A stretch of DNA of 64,000 nt from Rhodobacterales bacterium LSUCC0031 (GCA_015689735.1 WVSP01000002.1:496001-560000); one strand, 5' to 3'. Positions 34,733-45,173 are shown, counted from the first letter of the stretch. A program made the numbers and translations. Notes: generated from the sequence alone by a model not told the origin.

Positions 34733-35844
34733 CTTGGTTTACCGATCTTGATCTGCGCGACTCCTTTGGGCTGCATTGCGACATGGCGCTGCGCGTGACC
34801 AAGGGCGGCGCCGAGATGGTGCCGCGCGGCGCGATCACCGGCACGTCGCTTTTGCGCGATGGCCAGCGCGCCGTCGTCACGGCAGGGCTTGTCGATCTTC
34901 AGGTCAATGGCGGTGCGGGGCGCTTATTGGGCGACATGACAAGCCCCGATGATTTGCTGGACATGCAGGCAGCTCATTGGGCAACCGGCACGGCCGCGAT
35001 CTTGCCAACGCTGGTGTCAGACAGCCCTGCGGTCACTGACCGGGTGATCGATCTGCTTGCAGCTACCGAGCCGCACACACCCGCGATCCTTGGCCTGCAT
35101 CTGGAGGGGCCGCATCTGACGGTCGCGGGGGCGCATGACCCCAAGATGCTCAGGCCGATGACCGATTCCGATCTTGCCCTTTATATCGCCGCAAAAGCGC
35201 GTCTGGGGCTTCTCATGATCACGGTGGCGCCCGAGATCGTGTCGCCCGCCCAGATCAGCGCGTTGAGCGCAGCGGGGATCATTGTCTCGCTCGGCCATAC
35301 GGCGTGCGACTATGACACCGCGCGCGCCGGCTTTGCCGCTGGCGCACGGCTCAGCACGCATCTGTTCAACGCCATGTCTGGGTTGCATCACCGCAATCCG
35401 GGACTGGTGGGGGCAACGCTTGATGCCGCGATGCCGTATGGTCTGATCGCTGACGGGGTGCATGTTCACCCGGCCGCAGCCAAGATCGCGTTGGCCACAC
35501 ATCCTACGGGGGCTGTGCTGGTGTCAGATGCCATGGCACTGACCGGCTCCGGGGAGGATCACTTCACCTTGGCGGGCCGCACCGCCTATCGACGGAATGG
35601 GCGGCTCGAACTGGCCGATGGGACCTTGGCCGGTGCCGATCTGACCTTAGCGCAGGCGGTGGTCAACATGGCTGCCTGGACAGGGAACGATCCTGCCACG
35701 ACCGCCGGGATGGCGATCGACCAGCCCTTGGCGCTGGTTGGCCGCGCGCAGCATCCGACGCCGACACGTTGGCTGATCTGGCAAGGCGGGCGACCCACGG
35801 GACGGATCGATGCCGGGGCGCTTTTGCCCGTGGCGCAGAGCTAA
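34729..35844 (+). CDS. nagA: N-acetylglucosamine-6-phosphate deacetylase
   Basis: This 371-residue enzyme removes acetate from GlcNAc-6-phosphate to give glucosamine-6-phosphate. Metal ligands are visible: Glu126 in HLEGPH (124-129), His190 in LGHTACDYD, and His211 in T-H-L-F-N-A-M; Asp267 in VSDAMALTG is the catalytic base. The N-terminal D-L-Q-V-N-G-G segment is typical. It is the last gene of the amino-sugar operon, its stop sharing bases with the stop of the convergent transporter gene. No nagB or transporter lies beside it. Confidence 0.95.
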   Translation: MTWFTDLDLRDSFGLHCDMALRVTKGGAEMVPRGAITGTSLLRDGQRAVVTAGLVDLQVNGGAGRLLGDMTSPDDLLDMQAAHWATGTAAILPTLVSDSPAVTDRVIDLLAATEPHTPAILGLHLEGPHLTVAGAHDPKMLRPMTDSDLALYIAAKARLGLLMITVAPEIVSPAQISALSAAGIIVSLGHTACDYDTARAGFAAGARLSTHLFNAMSGLHHRNPGLVGATLDAAMPYGLIADGVHVHPAAAKIALATHPTGAVLVSDAMALTGSGEDHFTLAGRTAYRRNGRLELADGTLAGADLTLAQAVVNMAAWTGNDPATTAGMAIDQPLALVGRAQHPTPTRWLIWQGGRPTGRIDAGALLPVAQS

Positions 35845-36560
35845 AGCGCTTGGCCGACCAAGGCGCCGATGGCACTCGTCGCCGTCATGGCCAGCACGCC
35901 CCAGACCATCACGCGCAAGGTGGCGCGGCGGCGCGGGGCGCCCCCGGCTTGGGCGCCCAACGCCCCAAGCGCGCCAAGTGCCGCCAAGGTCGCGGCTCCA
36001 ACCCAGATCTGTAAGCTGCCAAGCGGGGCCAGCGCTCCAACCGCCAAAGGCACCGAAGCCCCAGCCGCAAAGGTCAGCGCCGAGACGATCGCCGCTTGCA
36101 TGGGGCGCGGCGGTGACAGATCGGTCAGCCCGATCTCGTCGCGCAGATGCGCACCAAGCGCGTCGGCCTCGGTTAATTGCTCGGCCACTTCGCGCGCCAA
36201 ATCCGGCGGCAAGCCACGGGTCTGGTAGATCGCCGTCAATTCATCCAGCTCGCCCGCAGGGTTGCGCTTGAGTTCCAGCTTTTCGCGCCGGATATCGGCC
36301 AGTTCCACATCCGACTGGCTGGAGACAGAGACATATTCGCCCGCCGCCATCGACAGCGCGCCTGCCGCCATGCCAGCGCTGCCCGCCAAGATGATCGTCA
36401 CATGATCGCCCGCCCCCGCAGCGACCCCCATGATCAGCGAGGCGGTCGAAAGGATCCCGTCATTGGCCCCCATCACGGCCGCGCGCAGCCAGCCCGAGCG
36501 CCCCGAAAGATGCGGCTCGTCATGCGCAGAAGGCACGCCGTGATTGTTCGGTCTCGCCAT
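35841..36560 (-). CDS. VIT1/CCC1-type iron or manganese transporter
   Basis: This 239-residue membrane protein belongs to the VIT1/CCC1 family that moves Fe2+ or Mn2+. It has the signature segment R-A-A-V-M-G-A-N-D-G-I-L-S-T-A near residue 25, two N-terminal hydrophobic helices, a charged middle region (S-D-V-E-L-A-D-I-R-R-E-K-L-E) and a hydrophobic C-terminal half. Whether it exports or stores metal is unknown. The start overlaps the stop of the FAD oxidase gene by one base, so the two may be co-translated. Confidence 0.88.
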   Translation of the reverse strand: MARPNNHGVPSAHDEPHLSGRSGWLRAAVMGANDGILSTASLIMGVAAGAGDHVTIILAGSAGMAAGALSMAAGEYVSVSSQSDVELADIRREKLELKRNPAGELDELTAIYQTRGLPPDLAREVAEQLTEADALGAHLRDEIGLTDLSPPRPMQAAIVSALTFAAGASVPLAVGALAPLGSLQIWVGAATLAALGALGALGAQAGGAPRRRATLRVMVWGVLAMTATSAIGALVGQAL

Positions 36561-37966
36561 TAATCCAATCCCATCTTGCCGGGGTTCATGATATTCAACG
36601 GATCGATGCCGCGCTTGATTGCACGCATCATCGCCATGGCCCCCACGCCCAATTCCCGCTCAAGATACTTGGCCTTGCCCTGCCCGATCCCATGCTCGCC
36701 CGTACAGGTGCCATCCATCGCGATCGCCAGCTCGGCCAGCCAACCAACGAATTCTTCGGCACGTTCCACCTCGTCGTGGCTGTCCATATCCACGAGCAGC
36801 AGGCAATGGAAGTTGCCATCGCCCACATGGCCCACGATCGGTGCCATGATGTCGAGCTGTGCGAGTTTGGCCTGTGCGGCACCCACGCAATCGGCCAGCC
36901 GGCTCACAGGCACACACACATCGGTCGATAGCCCCTTGGCACCAGGGCGCAGTTGCAGACCCGCCCAATAGGCATCATGGCGTGCCTGCCAAAGCTGGTT
37001 GCGCTCTTCCTCGCGGGTAGTGAAGGTGAAGCCCGATCCACCCATCTCGGCCGCGATATCCCCAAATGCTTCGGCTTGTTCGGCGACACCGGCTTCGGAG
37101 CCATGGAATTCGAGTAGCAAAAGCGGCGTCTCGGGCAAGGAAAGCTTGGAATAGGCGTTGACCGCGCGCACCTGAAGCGCGTCAAGCAATTCGATCCGCG
37201 CGACGGGAAGCCCGTACTGAATCGTCGCGATCACAGCGCGGCAGGCCGCATCGACCGACGGAAAGGAACAGGTCGCCGCCGACATCGCCTCGGGGATGCC
37301 GCGCAGGCGCAAGGTCAGTTCGGTGATCAGGCCCAATGTCCCCTCCGAGCCGATCATGAGCCGCGTCAGATCAAAACCCGCGGATGTCTTGCGCGCGCGC
37401 TGCGCCGTGGTGATCACTTCGCCCGAAGGCAAAACAGCCTTCAGCGCCAAGATATTGTCCTTCATCGTGCCATATCGCACGGCATTGGTGCCGCTTGCAC
37501 CGGTTGCGGCCATCCCCCCGAGCGAAGCATCAGCACCAGGATCAACCGAAAAGAACAACCCCGTGTCGCGCAAGTGAGTATTGAGCGCCTTGCGCGTCAC
37601 GCCGGGTTGGACAACCGCGTCCATGTCATCGGTGTTTACTTGCAAGATTGCGTTCATATCTTTGAAATCAATAGATATTCCACCCAGGGGGGCATTCACA
37701 TGCCCCTCAAGTGATGATCCCGTGCCGAAGGGGATGACGGGAATGCGATATTGCGCGCAAATGCCGATGACCTGTTGCACCTCGGCCGTGTCGCGCGGAC
37801 AAAACACCGCATCGGGGGGCTGGTTTGCCAACCAAGTCGTGGTGTGTGCATGTTGATTGCGCAGCGCTTGCCCGGTTTCGATCCGCGCGCCAAAATGCTG
37901 CTTGAGCACGGCCAATCCCGTCGCAAGTCGGGTAGCATACCCATTGTTTTCAACGCTATCAGACAT
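36560..37966 (-). CDS. FAD-linked oxidase (D-lactate dehydrogenase or glycolate oxidase type)
   Basis: This 468-residue protein has an N-terminal FAD_binding_4 domain (V-I-P-F-G-T-G-S-S-L-E-G-H and A-D-A-S-L-G-G-M-A-A-T-G) and a C-terminal FAD-oxidase domain (V-G-H-V-G-D-G-N-F-H and H-G-I-G-Q-G-K). It most resembles D-lactate dehydrogenase (cytochrome) or GlcD and probably oxidises a D-2-hydroxy acid, passing electrons to the respiratory chain. The start at 37966 has a good ribosome-binding sequence. The frame reads on upstream without one. Confidence 0.88.
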   Translation of the reverse strand: MSDSVENNGYATRLATGLAVLKQHFGARIETGQALRNQHAHTTTWLANQPPDAVFCPRDTAEVQQVIGICAQYRIPVIPFGTGSSLEGHVNAPLGGISIDFKDMNAILQVNTDDMDAVVQPGVTRKALNTHLRDTGLFFSVDPGADASLGGMAATGASGTNAVRYGTMKDNILALKAVLPSGEVITTAQRARKTSAGFDLTRLMIGSEGTLGLITELTLRLRGIPEAMSAATCSFPSVDAACRAVIATIQYGLPVARIELLDALQVRAVNAYSKLSLPETPLLLLEFHGSEAGVAEQAEAFGDIAAEMGGSGFTFTTREEERNQLWQARHDAYWAGLQLRPGAKGLSTDVCVPVSRLADCVGAAQAKLAQLDIMAPIVGHVGDGNFHCLLLVDMDSHDEVERAEEFVGWLAELAIAMDGTCTGEHGIGQGKAKYLERELGVGAMAMMRAIKRGIDPLNIMNPGKMGLD

Positions 37967-38088
37967 GGCGACCTCTCTCGCGCGGATGTTCGGCGCACTA
38001 TTCCTTGCGACTGTGACCTGCGCAAGCACCCTTGCCATGGCCGCCGCCATGACCTTTGATACTGCAACCTTTGGGAAGGAGCAGGACA

Positions 38089-39585
38089 ATGACACGCGCA
38101 ACGCCGCTTTGGCTACTCGTCGGATTACAAGGCGGCATTTCGGCGGCGTCACTGGTGGTCGAGATCGTGGCGGGGCGCATGCTCGCCCCCCATGTCGGCA
38201 TGTCTCTTTATACTTGGACAGCCGTGATCGCGATCGTGCTTGCAGGTTTTTCCGCCGGCCATTGGTGGGGCGGACGCTTGGCCGAGAAACCGGCTAATCA
38301 TGCCTTGGCATGGACAGGCGGCGCGATGCTCGCGGCCGCGTTGACCACGGCGGGTGCTGTGCTCTTGCTGCCTTTGGTGGCCGCGCCAGTGCTCAGCATC
38401 GTGACAAGCCCGGTCTGGGGCATCACGGTGCTGACAACGATCGTATTTTTCCTTCCCTCCTTCTTTGCGGGGGTTCCGGCACCCGTTTTGGCGCAAATTG
38501 CGGTGGACACGGCGGAACGCTCTGGTCCCGCACTGGGGGCGATGTTTGCCTCGGGCGCAGTAGGGGCGATTGCAGGCACACTTTTGGCGGGATTTGTTTT
38601 TATCGGCTGGCTGGGATCGGCCTTGACGCTGGTCGTCGTGACGCTGCTCTATATCGCCTCGGGGCTGTTGTTCTTTTGGCTCGCACGCTCGCGCGCCTTT
38701 GGCCTTGCGGTCCTGGCCGGAGCAGCGGCGGCGGGGATGGCGGGACTAGCACTTGCGGCACCCGCGCAATGCGAAGAAGAGACCCGCTATTTCTGCCTGC
38801 GGGTTGATGACCTCTCGGCCGATCCGAATAGCCCGGTGCATCTGATGGTGATCGACCATCTGGCCCATGGGATCAGCGCGCGCGACCTGCCGCATATCCA
38901 GTTCACCCCCCATGGTGCGATGCTCGATCAGCTGTCGCGCCTACGCGCGCCGCGCCCGGATTTCAGCACCTATGTGATCGGTGGCGGCTCGTTCTCGGTG
39001 CCGCGCAGCTTGCTTGCGCAAGGCGCAGGCGCGATGACTGTCTCCGAGATCGACCCCGAAGTGACCAAAATGGCAGCGCAGGATTTCTGGTTCGACCTGT
39101 CAAAGGCCGAGATCTGGCACGAAGATGCGCGCCGCGCGCTTCTGACCCGCCCTGATGCGGTATTCGACATCGTGATCGGGGACGCCTTCACCGATGTGGT
39201 GGCGCCTGTCCATCTGGTCACACGGGAATTCTTTGAGCTGATCAAGGCGCATATCTCGCCCGATGGAAGCTTTTTGATGACGGTCATTGATTACGAGGAC
39301 AAGCTCGCCGCCCTTGGTTCGATCGTTTTGACGCTGCGCGAGGTTTTCCCAGTGGTCGAGGTCTGGACCCATGCCAGCCAGCCTGCGCCCGGTGCGCGCA
39401 TGGTCTTTGCCGTGGTTGCGGGTGCCGCACCGACGCCCGTGGATCAGTTCACCACCCCTGCCCCGGATTTGACCGTTTTTGGCGCGCTTGGCGATCGGTT
39501 CGTGGGCCAATTGGCCGATGCACGTGGCATGGTGCTGACCGATGACTATGCGCCCATTGACCGGCTGATGGGGCGACGCGACTGA
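38089..39585 (+). CDS. Membrane protein with C-terminal spermidine-synthase-like domain
   Basis: This 498-residue protein has about six to eight hydrophobic segments in residues 1-225, followed by a soluble domain like spermidine synthase or another SAM-type methyltransferase (Y-V-I-G-G-G-S-F-S-V-P near the cofactor loop, V-S-E-I-D-P-E-V as the acidic loop). Such fused MFS-like/spermidine-synthase proteins are common in proteobacteria and poorly characterised. Whether it makes polyamine is unknown. The start at 38089 has GGAAGGAG upstream. It is divergent from the FAD oxidase gene and convergent with sufS. Confidence 0.82.
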   Translation: MTRATPLWLLVGLQGGISAASLVVEIVAGRMLAPHVGMSLYTWTAVIAIVLAGFSAGHWWGGRLAEKPANHALAWTGGAMLAAALTTAGAVLLLPLVAAPVLSIVTSPVWGITVLTTIVFFLPSFFAGVPAPVLAQIAVDTAERSGPALGAMFASGAVGAIAGTLLAGFVFIGWLGSALTLVVVTLLYIASGLLFFWLARSRAFGLAVLAGAAAAGMAGLALAAPAQCEEETRYFCLRVDDLSADPNSPVHLMVIDHLAHGISARDLPHIQFTPHGAMLDQLSRLRAPRPDFSTYVIGGGSFSVPRSLLAQGAGAMTVSEIDPEVTKMAAQDFWFDLSKAEIWHEDARRALLTRPDAVFDIVIGDAFTDVVAPVHLVTREFFELIKAHISPDGSFLMTVIDYEDKLAALGSIVLTLREVFPVVEVWTHASQPAPGARMVFAVVAGAAPTPVDQFTTPAPDLTVFGALGDRFVGQLADARGMVLTDDYAPIDRLMGRRD

Positions 39586-39596
39586 CGGGCGCGCCC

Positions 39597-40820
39597 TTAG
39601 GCGAACAGATCGTGGCACAGCTCGAGCGCGTCGACCAAAGCATCAACCTCGGCCTCGGTGTTGTACAGGCCGAAACTCGCTCGGCAGGTCGCGTTGACCC
39701 CCAGATGCGCCATCAGCGGCCCTGCGCAATGCTGACCCGCCCGCACCGCGATCCCGCGCTTGTCGAGCACGGTCGAGATATCATGCGCATGGGCCGCCCC
39801 TTGAAGCGTGAAGGAAAAGATCGCGCCCTTATTGGCAGCATTGCCTTGGATATTCAGCCAATTCAGCCCCGACAGCCGGTTTTGCGCATAGTCGCGCAAA
39901 CGTCCCTCATGGGCGGCGATATTGGCCATACCCACACCCATCATGTAGTCGAGCGCCACGCCAAGCCCGATCTGTTGGACAATGCCGGGGGTGCCGGCTT
40001 CGAACTTCATCGGCGGGTCGTTATAGGTGACGTTGTCGCGGGTCACTTCGCGGATCATGTCGCCGCCACCGATAAAGGGGCGCATCTCGGCCATGCGGTC
40101 GGATGTGATGTGGATCGCGCCCGAGCCGGAAGGGCCATAAAGCTTGTGGCCCGTCACAGCGTAGAAATCCGCCCCAAGCTGATCGAGGGCCAGCGGCATA
40201 TGCACGGCAGCCTGTGAGCCATCGATCAAGACCGGAACCCCTTGCGCATGGGCGGCAGCGATCACGGGCTTCACGTCAAAGACGGTGCCAAGCACATTCG
40301 ACATATGCGACATCGCAACAAGCTTGGTCTTTGGGCCGATCGCGTCGATCATCGCCTGCGGGTCAAGATCGCCTTGAGCATCCACCTCCACCCATTTCAG
40401 CACCACGCCCTGGCGTTCGCGCAAGAAGTGCCACGGCACGATATTGGCGTGATGTTCGGCCACGGTCAGCACGATCTCATCGCCAGCCCCCATCCGCGGC
40501 ATGGCCCAGCCATACGCAACCAGATTGATCCCCTCGGTCGCGCCCGAGGTGAAGACGATCTCATTCTCGTCACGCACGCCCAAGAACCGCGCAATCGTGC
40601 CGCGCACGCCCTCGTATTTCTCGGTGGCAAGGTTCGAGAGGTAATGAAGCCCCCGATGCACATTGGCATATTCATGTGCATAGGCTTGTGTGACCGCGTC
40701 GATCACCACCTGCGGCTTTTGCGCTGATGCCCCATTGTCGAGATAGACCAAGGGCTTGCCGTTCACCTGCCGTGACAGGATCGGAAAATCGGCCCGGATC
40801 TTCGCGATATCATATGTCAT
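39597..40820 (-). CDS. sufS: Cysteine desulfurase SufS
   Basis: This 407-residue enzyme is the SufS-type cysteine desulfurase, which takes sulfur from cysteine to form a persulfide for iron-sulfur cluster building. PLP is held by Lys226 in VTGHKLYGP, and the active cysteine is Cys365 in R-A-G-Q-H-C-A-G. N-terminal YLDNGASAQKP is typical. It directly follows a YIP1-like gene (TGAATG junction) and ends the Suf operon; no sufE or sufU is seen in the window. Confidence 0.96.
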   Translation of the reverse strand: MTYDIAKIRADFPILSRQVNGKPLVYLDNGASAQKPQVVIDAVTQAYAHEYANVHRGLHYLSNLATEKYEGVRGTIARFLGVRDENEIVFTSGATEGINLVAYGWAMPRMGAGDEIVLTVAEHHANIVPWHFLRERQGVVLKWVEVDAQGDLDPQAMIDAIGPKTKLVAMSHMSNVLGTVFDVKPVIAAAHAQGVPVLIDGSQAAVHMPLALDQLGADFYAVTGHKLYGPSGSGAIHITSDRMAEMRPFIGGGDMIREVTRDNVTYNDPPMKFEAGTPGIVQQIGLGVALDYMMGVGMANIAAHEGRLRDYAQNRLSGLNWLNIQGNAANKGAIFSFTLQGAAHAHDISTVLDKRGIAVRAGQHCAGPLMAHLGVNATCRASFGLYNTEAEVDALVDALELCHDLFA

Positions 40821-41411
40821 TCACACAGCCCCAAAACCAATGCCCAAAAGCGTCAAGATCAAGCTCAGGCCAAAGATGATCCCCAAAGCTGTCAAGATCG
40901 TCGCCACGAAGATCATCCCAAGTGAGGTGAAGCCATGCAGCACCGCGATGAAATTCACCAAAAGCCAAAAAAACAGCCCCATGGCCAAGACCGTGATCAA
41001 CCCTGCCAAAGGGGGCATGATCACGATCGCCAAAAGTTGGGCGACCTGCACACAGAGGAAAATGAATTGCAGCCAGATAATCAGCGCAAGCGCACCCGCA
41101 AAGCTGCCCGTGCCGCCGAACCAGCGCCCGACGACCGTGATCGCATGGGCGATCACGAAAAGAAAGGCCGCTTGCAATAGCCCCAACACCACAGGCGACA
41201 TAGCGAAAACATCGACCGGCGGCGGCGGCGTGATGAGAACGACCAACTCGCCCATGATCATCGACAAGACCACGACCAAGCCAAAGGCCAAACGCAGCGC
41301 CGGCAGGGAAAGATGCAGTGCAAGGATCTGGGCCGCGCCCGCGCGCGGATCGCTGACCGTATCGCGCGCCATGCGCAGCAACGGGCCAAGCTTGATCAAT
41401 TCGGTACTCAC
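40821..41411 (-). CDS. YIP1-family membrane protein
   Basis: This 196-residue protein has about five hydrophobic helices and resembles YIP1-family membrane proteins (family of unclear function in bacteria). It starts with GTG. Its start overlaps the stop of the preceding YIP1-like gene by four bases, and its stop abuts the sufS start, so it is part of the Suf operon. A role in metal or sulfur handling is suggested only by location. Confidence 0.75.
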   Translation of the reverse strand: MSTELIKLGPLLRMARDTVSDPRAGAAQILALHLSLPALRLAFGLVVVLSMIMGELVVLITPPPPVDVFAMSPVVLGLLQAAFLFVIAHAITVVGRWFGGTGSFAGALALIIWLQFIFLCVQVAQLLAIVIMPPLAGLITVLAMGLFFWLLVNFIAVLHGFTSLGMIFVATILTALGIIFGLSLILTLLGIGFGAV

Positions 41412-41917
41412 GAGGTCACCTCCGCTTCCGCTGCCCGCTCAGCCTCGATCAAGCACATGATCCAGATCGTCAAGAAGGCGATCAGCAGCAATGCCCCCAC
41501 GAGACCCAGCGCAGGGCCAGGCCCGAGAAAGCCCGCAACCAGCCCATGCAATAGCCATGCAGGCGCGCTGGCCAAAAGCGACCAAAACAGCGCAAGACGC
41601 GCGGAATACCAGCTACCGCGCCCCCCGAACATCCGCGCGACCAGATGGGTCAGCCCCGCAAGAGCATAAGCCATGAGGGGCCAGATCATCAGCATGGCGA
41701 AAAAGGTGATCGCCATCTGCGCCTCGAAGGGTGCTTGGCCCTCGACCGCGAAATGGGCCTCGCGGCTCAGACGGGGCCATTGCGCGATGAAGATAACCAA
41801 ACACGCGGCCAGCAAGATGGCCAAGGCACGATCCTCGCGCCTGCCCATCTGCAAGAGCTTGCGCATGACCCGCGCGGGGCTGCGCCATGTCGCCACGATA
41901 TCGGTCGAGACTGCCAT
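41408..41917 (-). CDS. YIP1-like membrane protein
   Basis: This 169-residue protein has four to five hydrophobic helices (for example L-A-I-L-L-A-A-C-L-V-I-F-I-A near residue 33 and a central M-L-M-I-W-P-L-M-A-Y) and a short acidic tail. It looks related to the following YIP1-family gene and to YIP1 domains generally. Its ATG overlaps the sufD stop by one base (TGATG), placing it in the Suf operon. Function is unknown. Confidence 0.72.
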   Translation of the reverse strand: MAVSTDIVATWRSPARVMRKLLQMGRREDRALAILLAACLVIFIAQWPRLSREAHFAVEGQAPFEAQMAITFFAMLMIWPLMAYALAGLTHLVARMFGGRGSWYSARLALFWSLLASAPAWLLHGLVAGFLGPGPALGLVGALLLIAFLTIWIMCLIEAERAAEAEVTS

Positions 41918-43217
41918 CAGCCTTGCCTGCGCCGCCCCAACCACAGTTCCAGCCGGTGGCGAATATCCTCGGCCAGGCGCGCATCGGCAATCTCTGCAAT
42001 CGCCTCATCGATAAAGGCGAGCACCAAGAGATCGGTCGCGACATCACGCGGCACGCCGCGCGCGCGCAGGTAGAACAGCGCGGTTTCATCGATCGCACCC
42101 GTGGTCGAGCCATGCGAACAGCTCACATCATCGGCATAGATCTCGAGCTCGGGCTTGGCCAGAAACACCGAGTCGTCGTCCAGCAGCAAGGATTGGCTGA
42201 TCTGGTAACCATCGGTTTTCTGTGCGCCGGGCTTGACCAAGATCTTGCCCTGGAACACCCCAACCGCGCTGTTGCGCAGCACTTTCTTGAACACCTGACG
42301 GCTTTCGCAACGCTCGGCATCATGGGTAATGAAGACCGTGTCATCATGATGAAAGGCACCACTTGCCCCATCACCAAGTGCGGCACCTGCCACATGGGCG
42401 CTTGCATCACCGCCGGTCAGCGTGATCACATGCTCGTTGCGCGTCAGCACGCCATTGGCGGTCAAGGTAAAGGATTTATACTGGCTGCGCGCACCCAGCC
42501 GGGCAAAGACATGGGTCACCGCGCGGCGTTCATGATCACGGCCTTGGGTGCGGACGTGATCAAAGACACCATCATCGGCCACAGATACTTCCATCACCTT
42601 GTTGAAGCGCGCCGCCGCAGGCCCATTTTCCAACAGCGTCAGCGAGGCCCCACTTTCGACCCGCACCACATGGTGCAGGATCGCATCCGATGACGGATCG
42701 CGATGCAAGTAGATCAGACTGACCGGTTTTTCAGCCACACCAATGGCACGTATGACCACGCCATCGGTCGCGAAAGCGGTATTGAGCGCCGCTAAGGGGC
42801 GGGCGACGGGGCTTTGGCCCTGCGCCTCAAGCTTGCCGAAATAATCGCGCGCCCAATGCAGATCCATCGCCATGGCGTCGGTCAGACGCATGATCTCGAC
42901 CCCGGCGAGCGCGGGATCATCCGATTGGGCAGGATCGAAGACCCCATCGACAAAGACCAGCCGCAGCCGGTCGATCGCGGCAAACACCGGCGTCTCATCA
43001 CTGTCATCATGCAGGGCCGCGCGGCTGGCGGCAAGCTGTGTCAGGCTGGTTGGATCAGTATATTTCCAATACTCGTCGCGACGATGGGGAAGACCCATCG
43101 CACGCAACCGCGCCAGCGCATCCTGACGTGCAACCTTTGCCCATGCCTTTCCCTCGGGCATGGCGAGTGCCGCGATCCGGCTTTCGACAAGGTCTTGCTT
43201 CGTCTGTACCACGGCCA

Positions 43218-43218
<1 letters not shown>
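41917..43218 (-). CDS. sufD: Fe-S cluster assembly protein SufD
   Basis: This 433-residue protein is SufD, the partner of SufB in the SufBCD scaffold complex. The C-terminal SufBD core shows the strand-rich region with H-V-A-G-A-A-L-G-D-G and the invariant S-C-S-H-G-S-T-T-G-A-I-D-E stretch (around residues 371-383). It lies between sufC and the YIP1-like genes; its start overlaps the sufC stop by one base (TAATG). Confidence 0.95.
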
Positions 43219-43973
<755 letters not shown>

Positions 43974-44026
43974 CAGGTGTTTCCCTTTTCGTTCATGTGC
44001 AGTCGCGCCGCGCTTGCCAAGGGCGG

Positions 44027-44851
44027 TCAGCGCGCACCGCGTTTGGTCGATGATGAAGTCGAATTGCTCTTCTTGGTCTTGGCCATTGGCTTGAGCAAAA
44101 AATTCTTGTTCGTCGCGTAACGCTGGATGGTTTCGATCACCTCGTAACGCGCCTCTGCCCGCCACGCCGCGAAGGCGTCGTAATTTTGTTGATCGACCTC
44201 GATCAACATGGTTGGGCGGCACCGGGCGATCGTGTCTTCCAGCCCGGCCAGCGCGGCCATCTCCATCCCTTCGACGTCGATCTTGATGAAATCGGGGGTC
44301 TCTGTGACCAGCAGTGCATCGCCCGTGATCACCGGGATATCGCCTGCCCCGTCCAACATCCTGGCCGCCCCAAGGTTCTTGTGCCGGCTTTCCATCCCGA
44401 AGCCTTCGCCGGCATGCGCGGCGAGGCCAAACCCAAGTCCGGCCTTGCTCACCCGATCCTCGATGCCGTTCATCATCACGTTGATCAACAACAGCCGCAG
44501 CGCGAGCGGGTTCGGCTCGACCGGGATCACCCGCGCCGCGCCAAGAAACATCGCGGCATAAAGCGTGTGATTGCCGACATTGGCCCCGATATCGACAAAG
44601 GTCGCACCGCGATTGACATGGGCGTGCAAGAGCGCCAGTTCCTCGGCCTCGTAGAAGCGGGCATTGCGATGGGCGCGCTGGATCGGGTCGGCCTCCTTGT
44701 CGGTGGCGAAAAGCACCCGTTTTCCGTCATGGCGGCCAGCGGTGATATCGATGTCACGAAACCAAACGATCCCTGCTTCGTCCAAAGCGGCCAATGCCGA
44801 CGTGGTCTGGAAATGCCTCAGCTTGACCTGATCGGATCGTTTCTCGTCCAT
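44027..44851 (-). CDS. FkbM-family methyltransferase within the suf operon
   Basis: This 274-residue protein resembles FkbM-type SAM-dependent methyltransferases. The SAM-binding motif is FVDIGANVGNHTLY, followed by P-V-E-P-N-P-L-A-L, and the later D-F-I-K-I-D-V-E-G-M-E motif typical of the family. It ends in a Ser/Thr/Lys/Arg-rich tail. Its target is unknown. GGAGAG lies before the ATG at 44851. Its position between sufB and sufC is unusual compared with the minimal suf order; whether it acts on Suf components or simply shares the transcript is not known. Confidence 0.8.
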   Translation of the reverse strand: MDEKRSDQVKLRHFQTTSALAALDEAGIVWFRDIDITAGRHDGKRVLFATDKEADPIQRAHRNARFYEAEELALLHAHVNRGATFVDIGANVGNHTLYAAMFLGAARVIPVEPNPLALRLLLINVMMNGIEDRVSKAGLGFGLAAHAGEGFGMESRHKNLGAARMLDGAGDIPVITGDALLVTETPDFIKIDVEGMEMAALAGLEDTIARCRPTMLIEVDQQNYDAFAAWRAEARYEVIETIQRYATNKNFLLKPMAKTKKSNSTSSSTKRGAR

Positions 44852-44978
44852 TTTCGCAACTCTCCTGCACTCGTGAACACCATGTTGCGCCCGACGCAGA
44901 ACACGCCGACCAAGCCAACGGGCCGGGACGCGCGCGCCACCCAGAAACGGGGGCTGACATGGCGTGGGCGCGATCATG

Positions 44979-45173
44979 TTATTTCCGCATAATCAGCTTA
45001 GCCGAGACATGGCTGATGACCGTCGCCGTCACCGCGGCAAATGCCGCAAGCCCCGGCCCGCCAGGCTGCCAGACCGGGTAGGTCAACGTCATCATCATCA
45101 CCACGCCCAAGGCCACCAAAAGCGCATAGCGCGGACGCGGCTCGCCTGCTGTCAGCCAGAATTTCAAGTTCAT
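44979..45173 (-). CDS. Small two-helix membrane protein, unknown
   Basis: This 64-residue protein has two hydrophobic segments (about 17-33 and 40-58) and no recognised domain. It starts at an ATG preceded by a G-rich sequence (GGGGTG) and lies between sufB and the FkbM-like gene on the same strand. Small membrane proteins in this position occur in some Rhodobacteraceae suf clusters as far as I recall; function is unknown. Confidence 0.6.
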   Translation of the reverse strand: MNLKFWLTAGEPRPRYALLVALGVVMMMTLTYPVWQPGGPGLAAFAAVTATVISHVSAKLIMRK

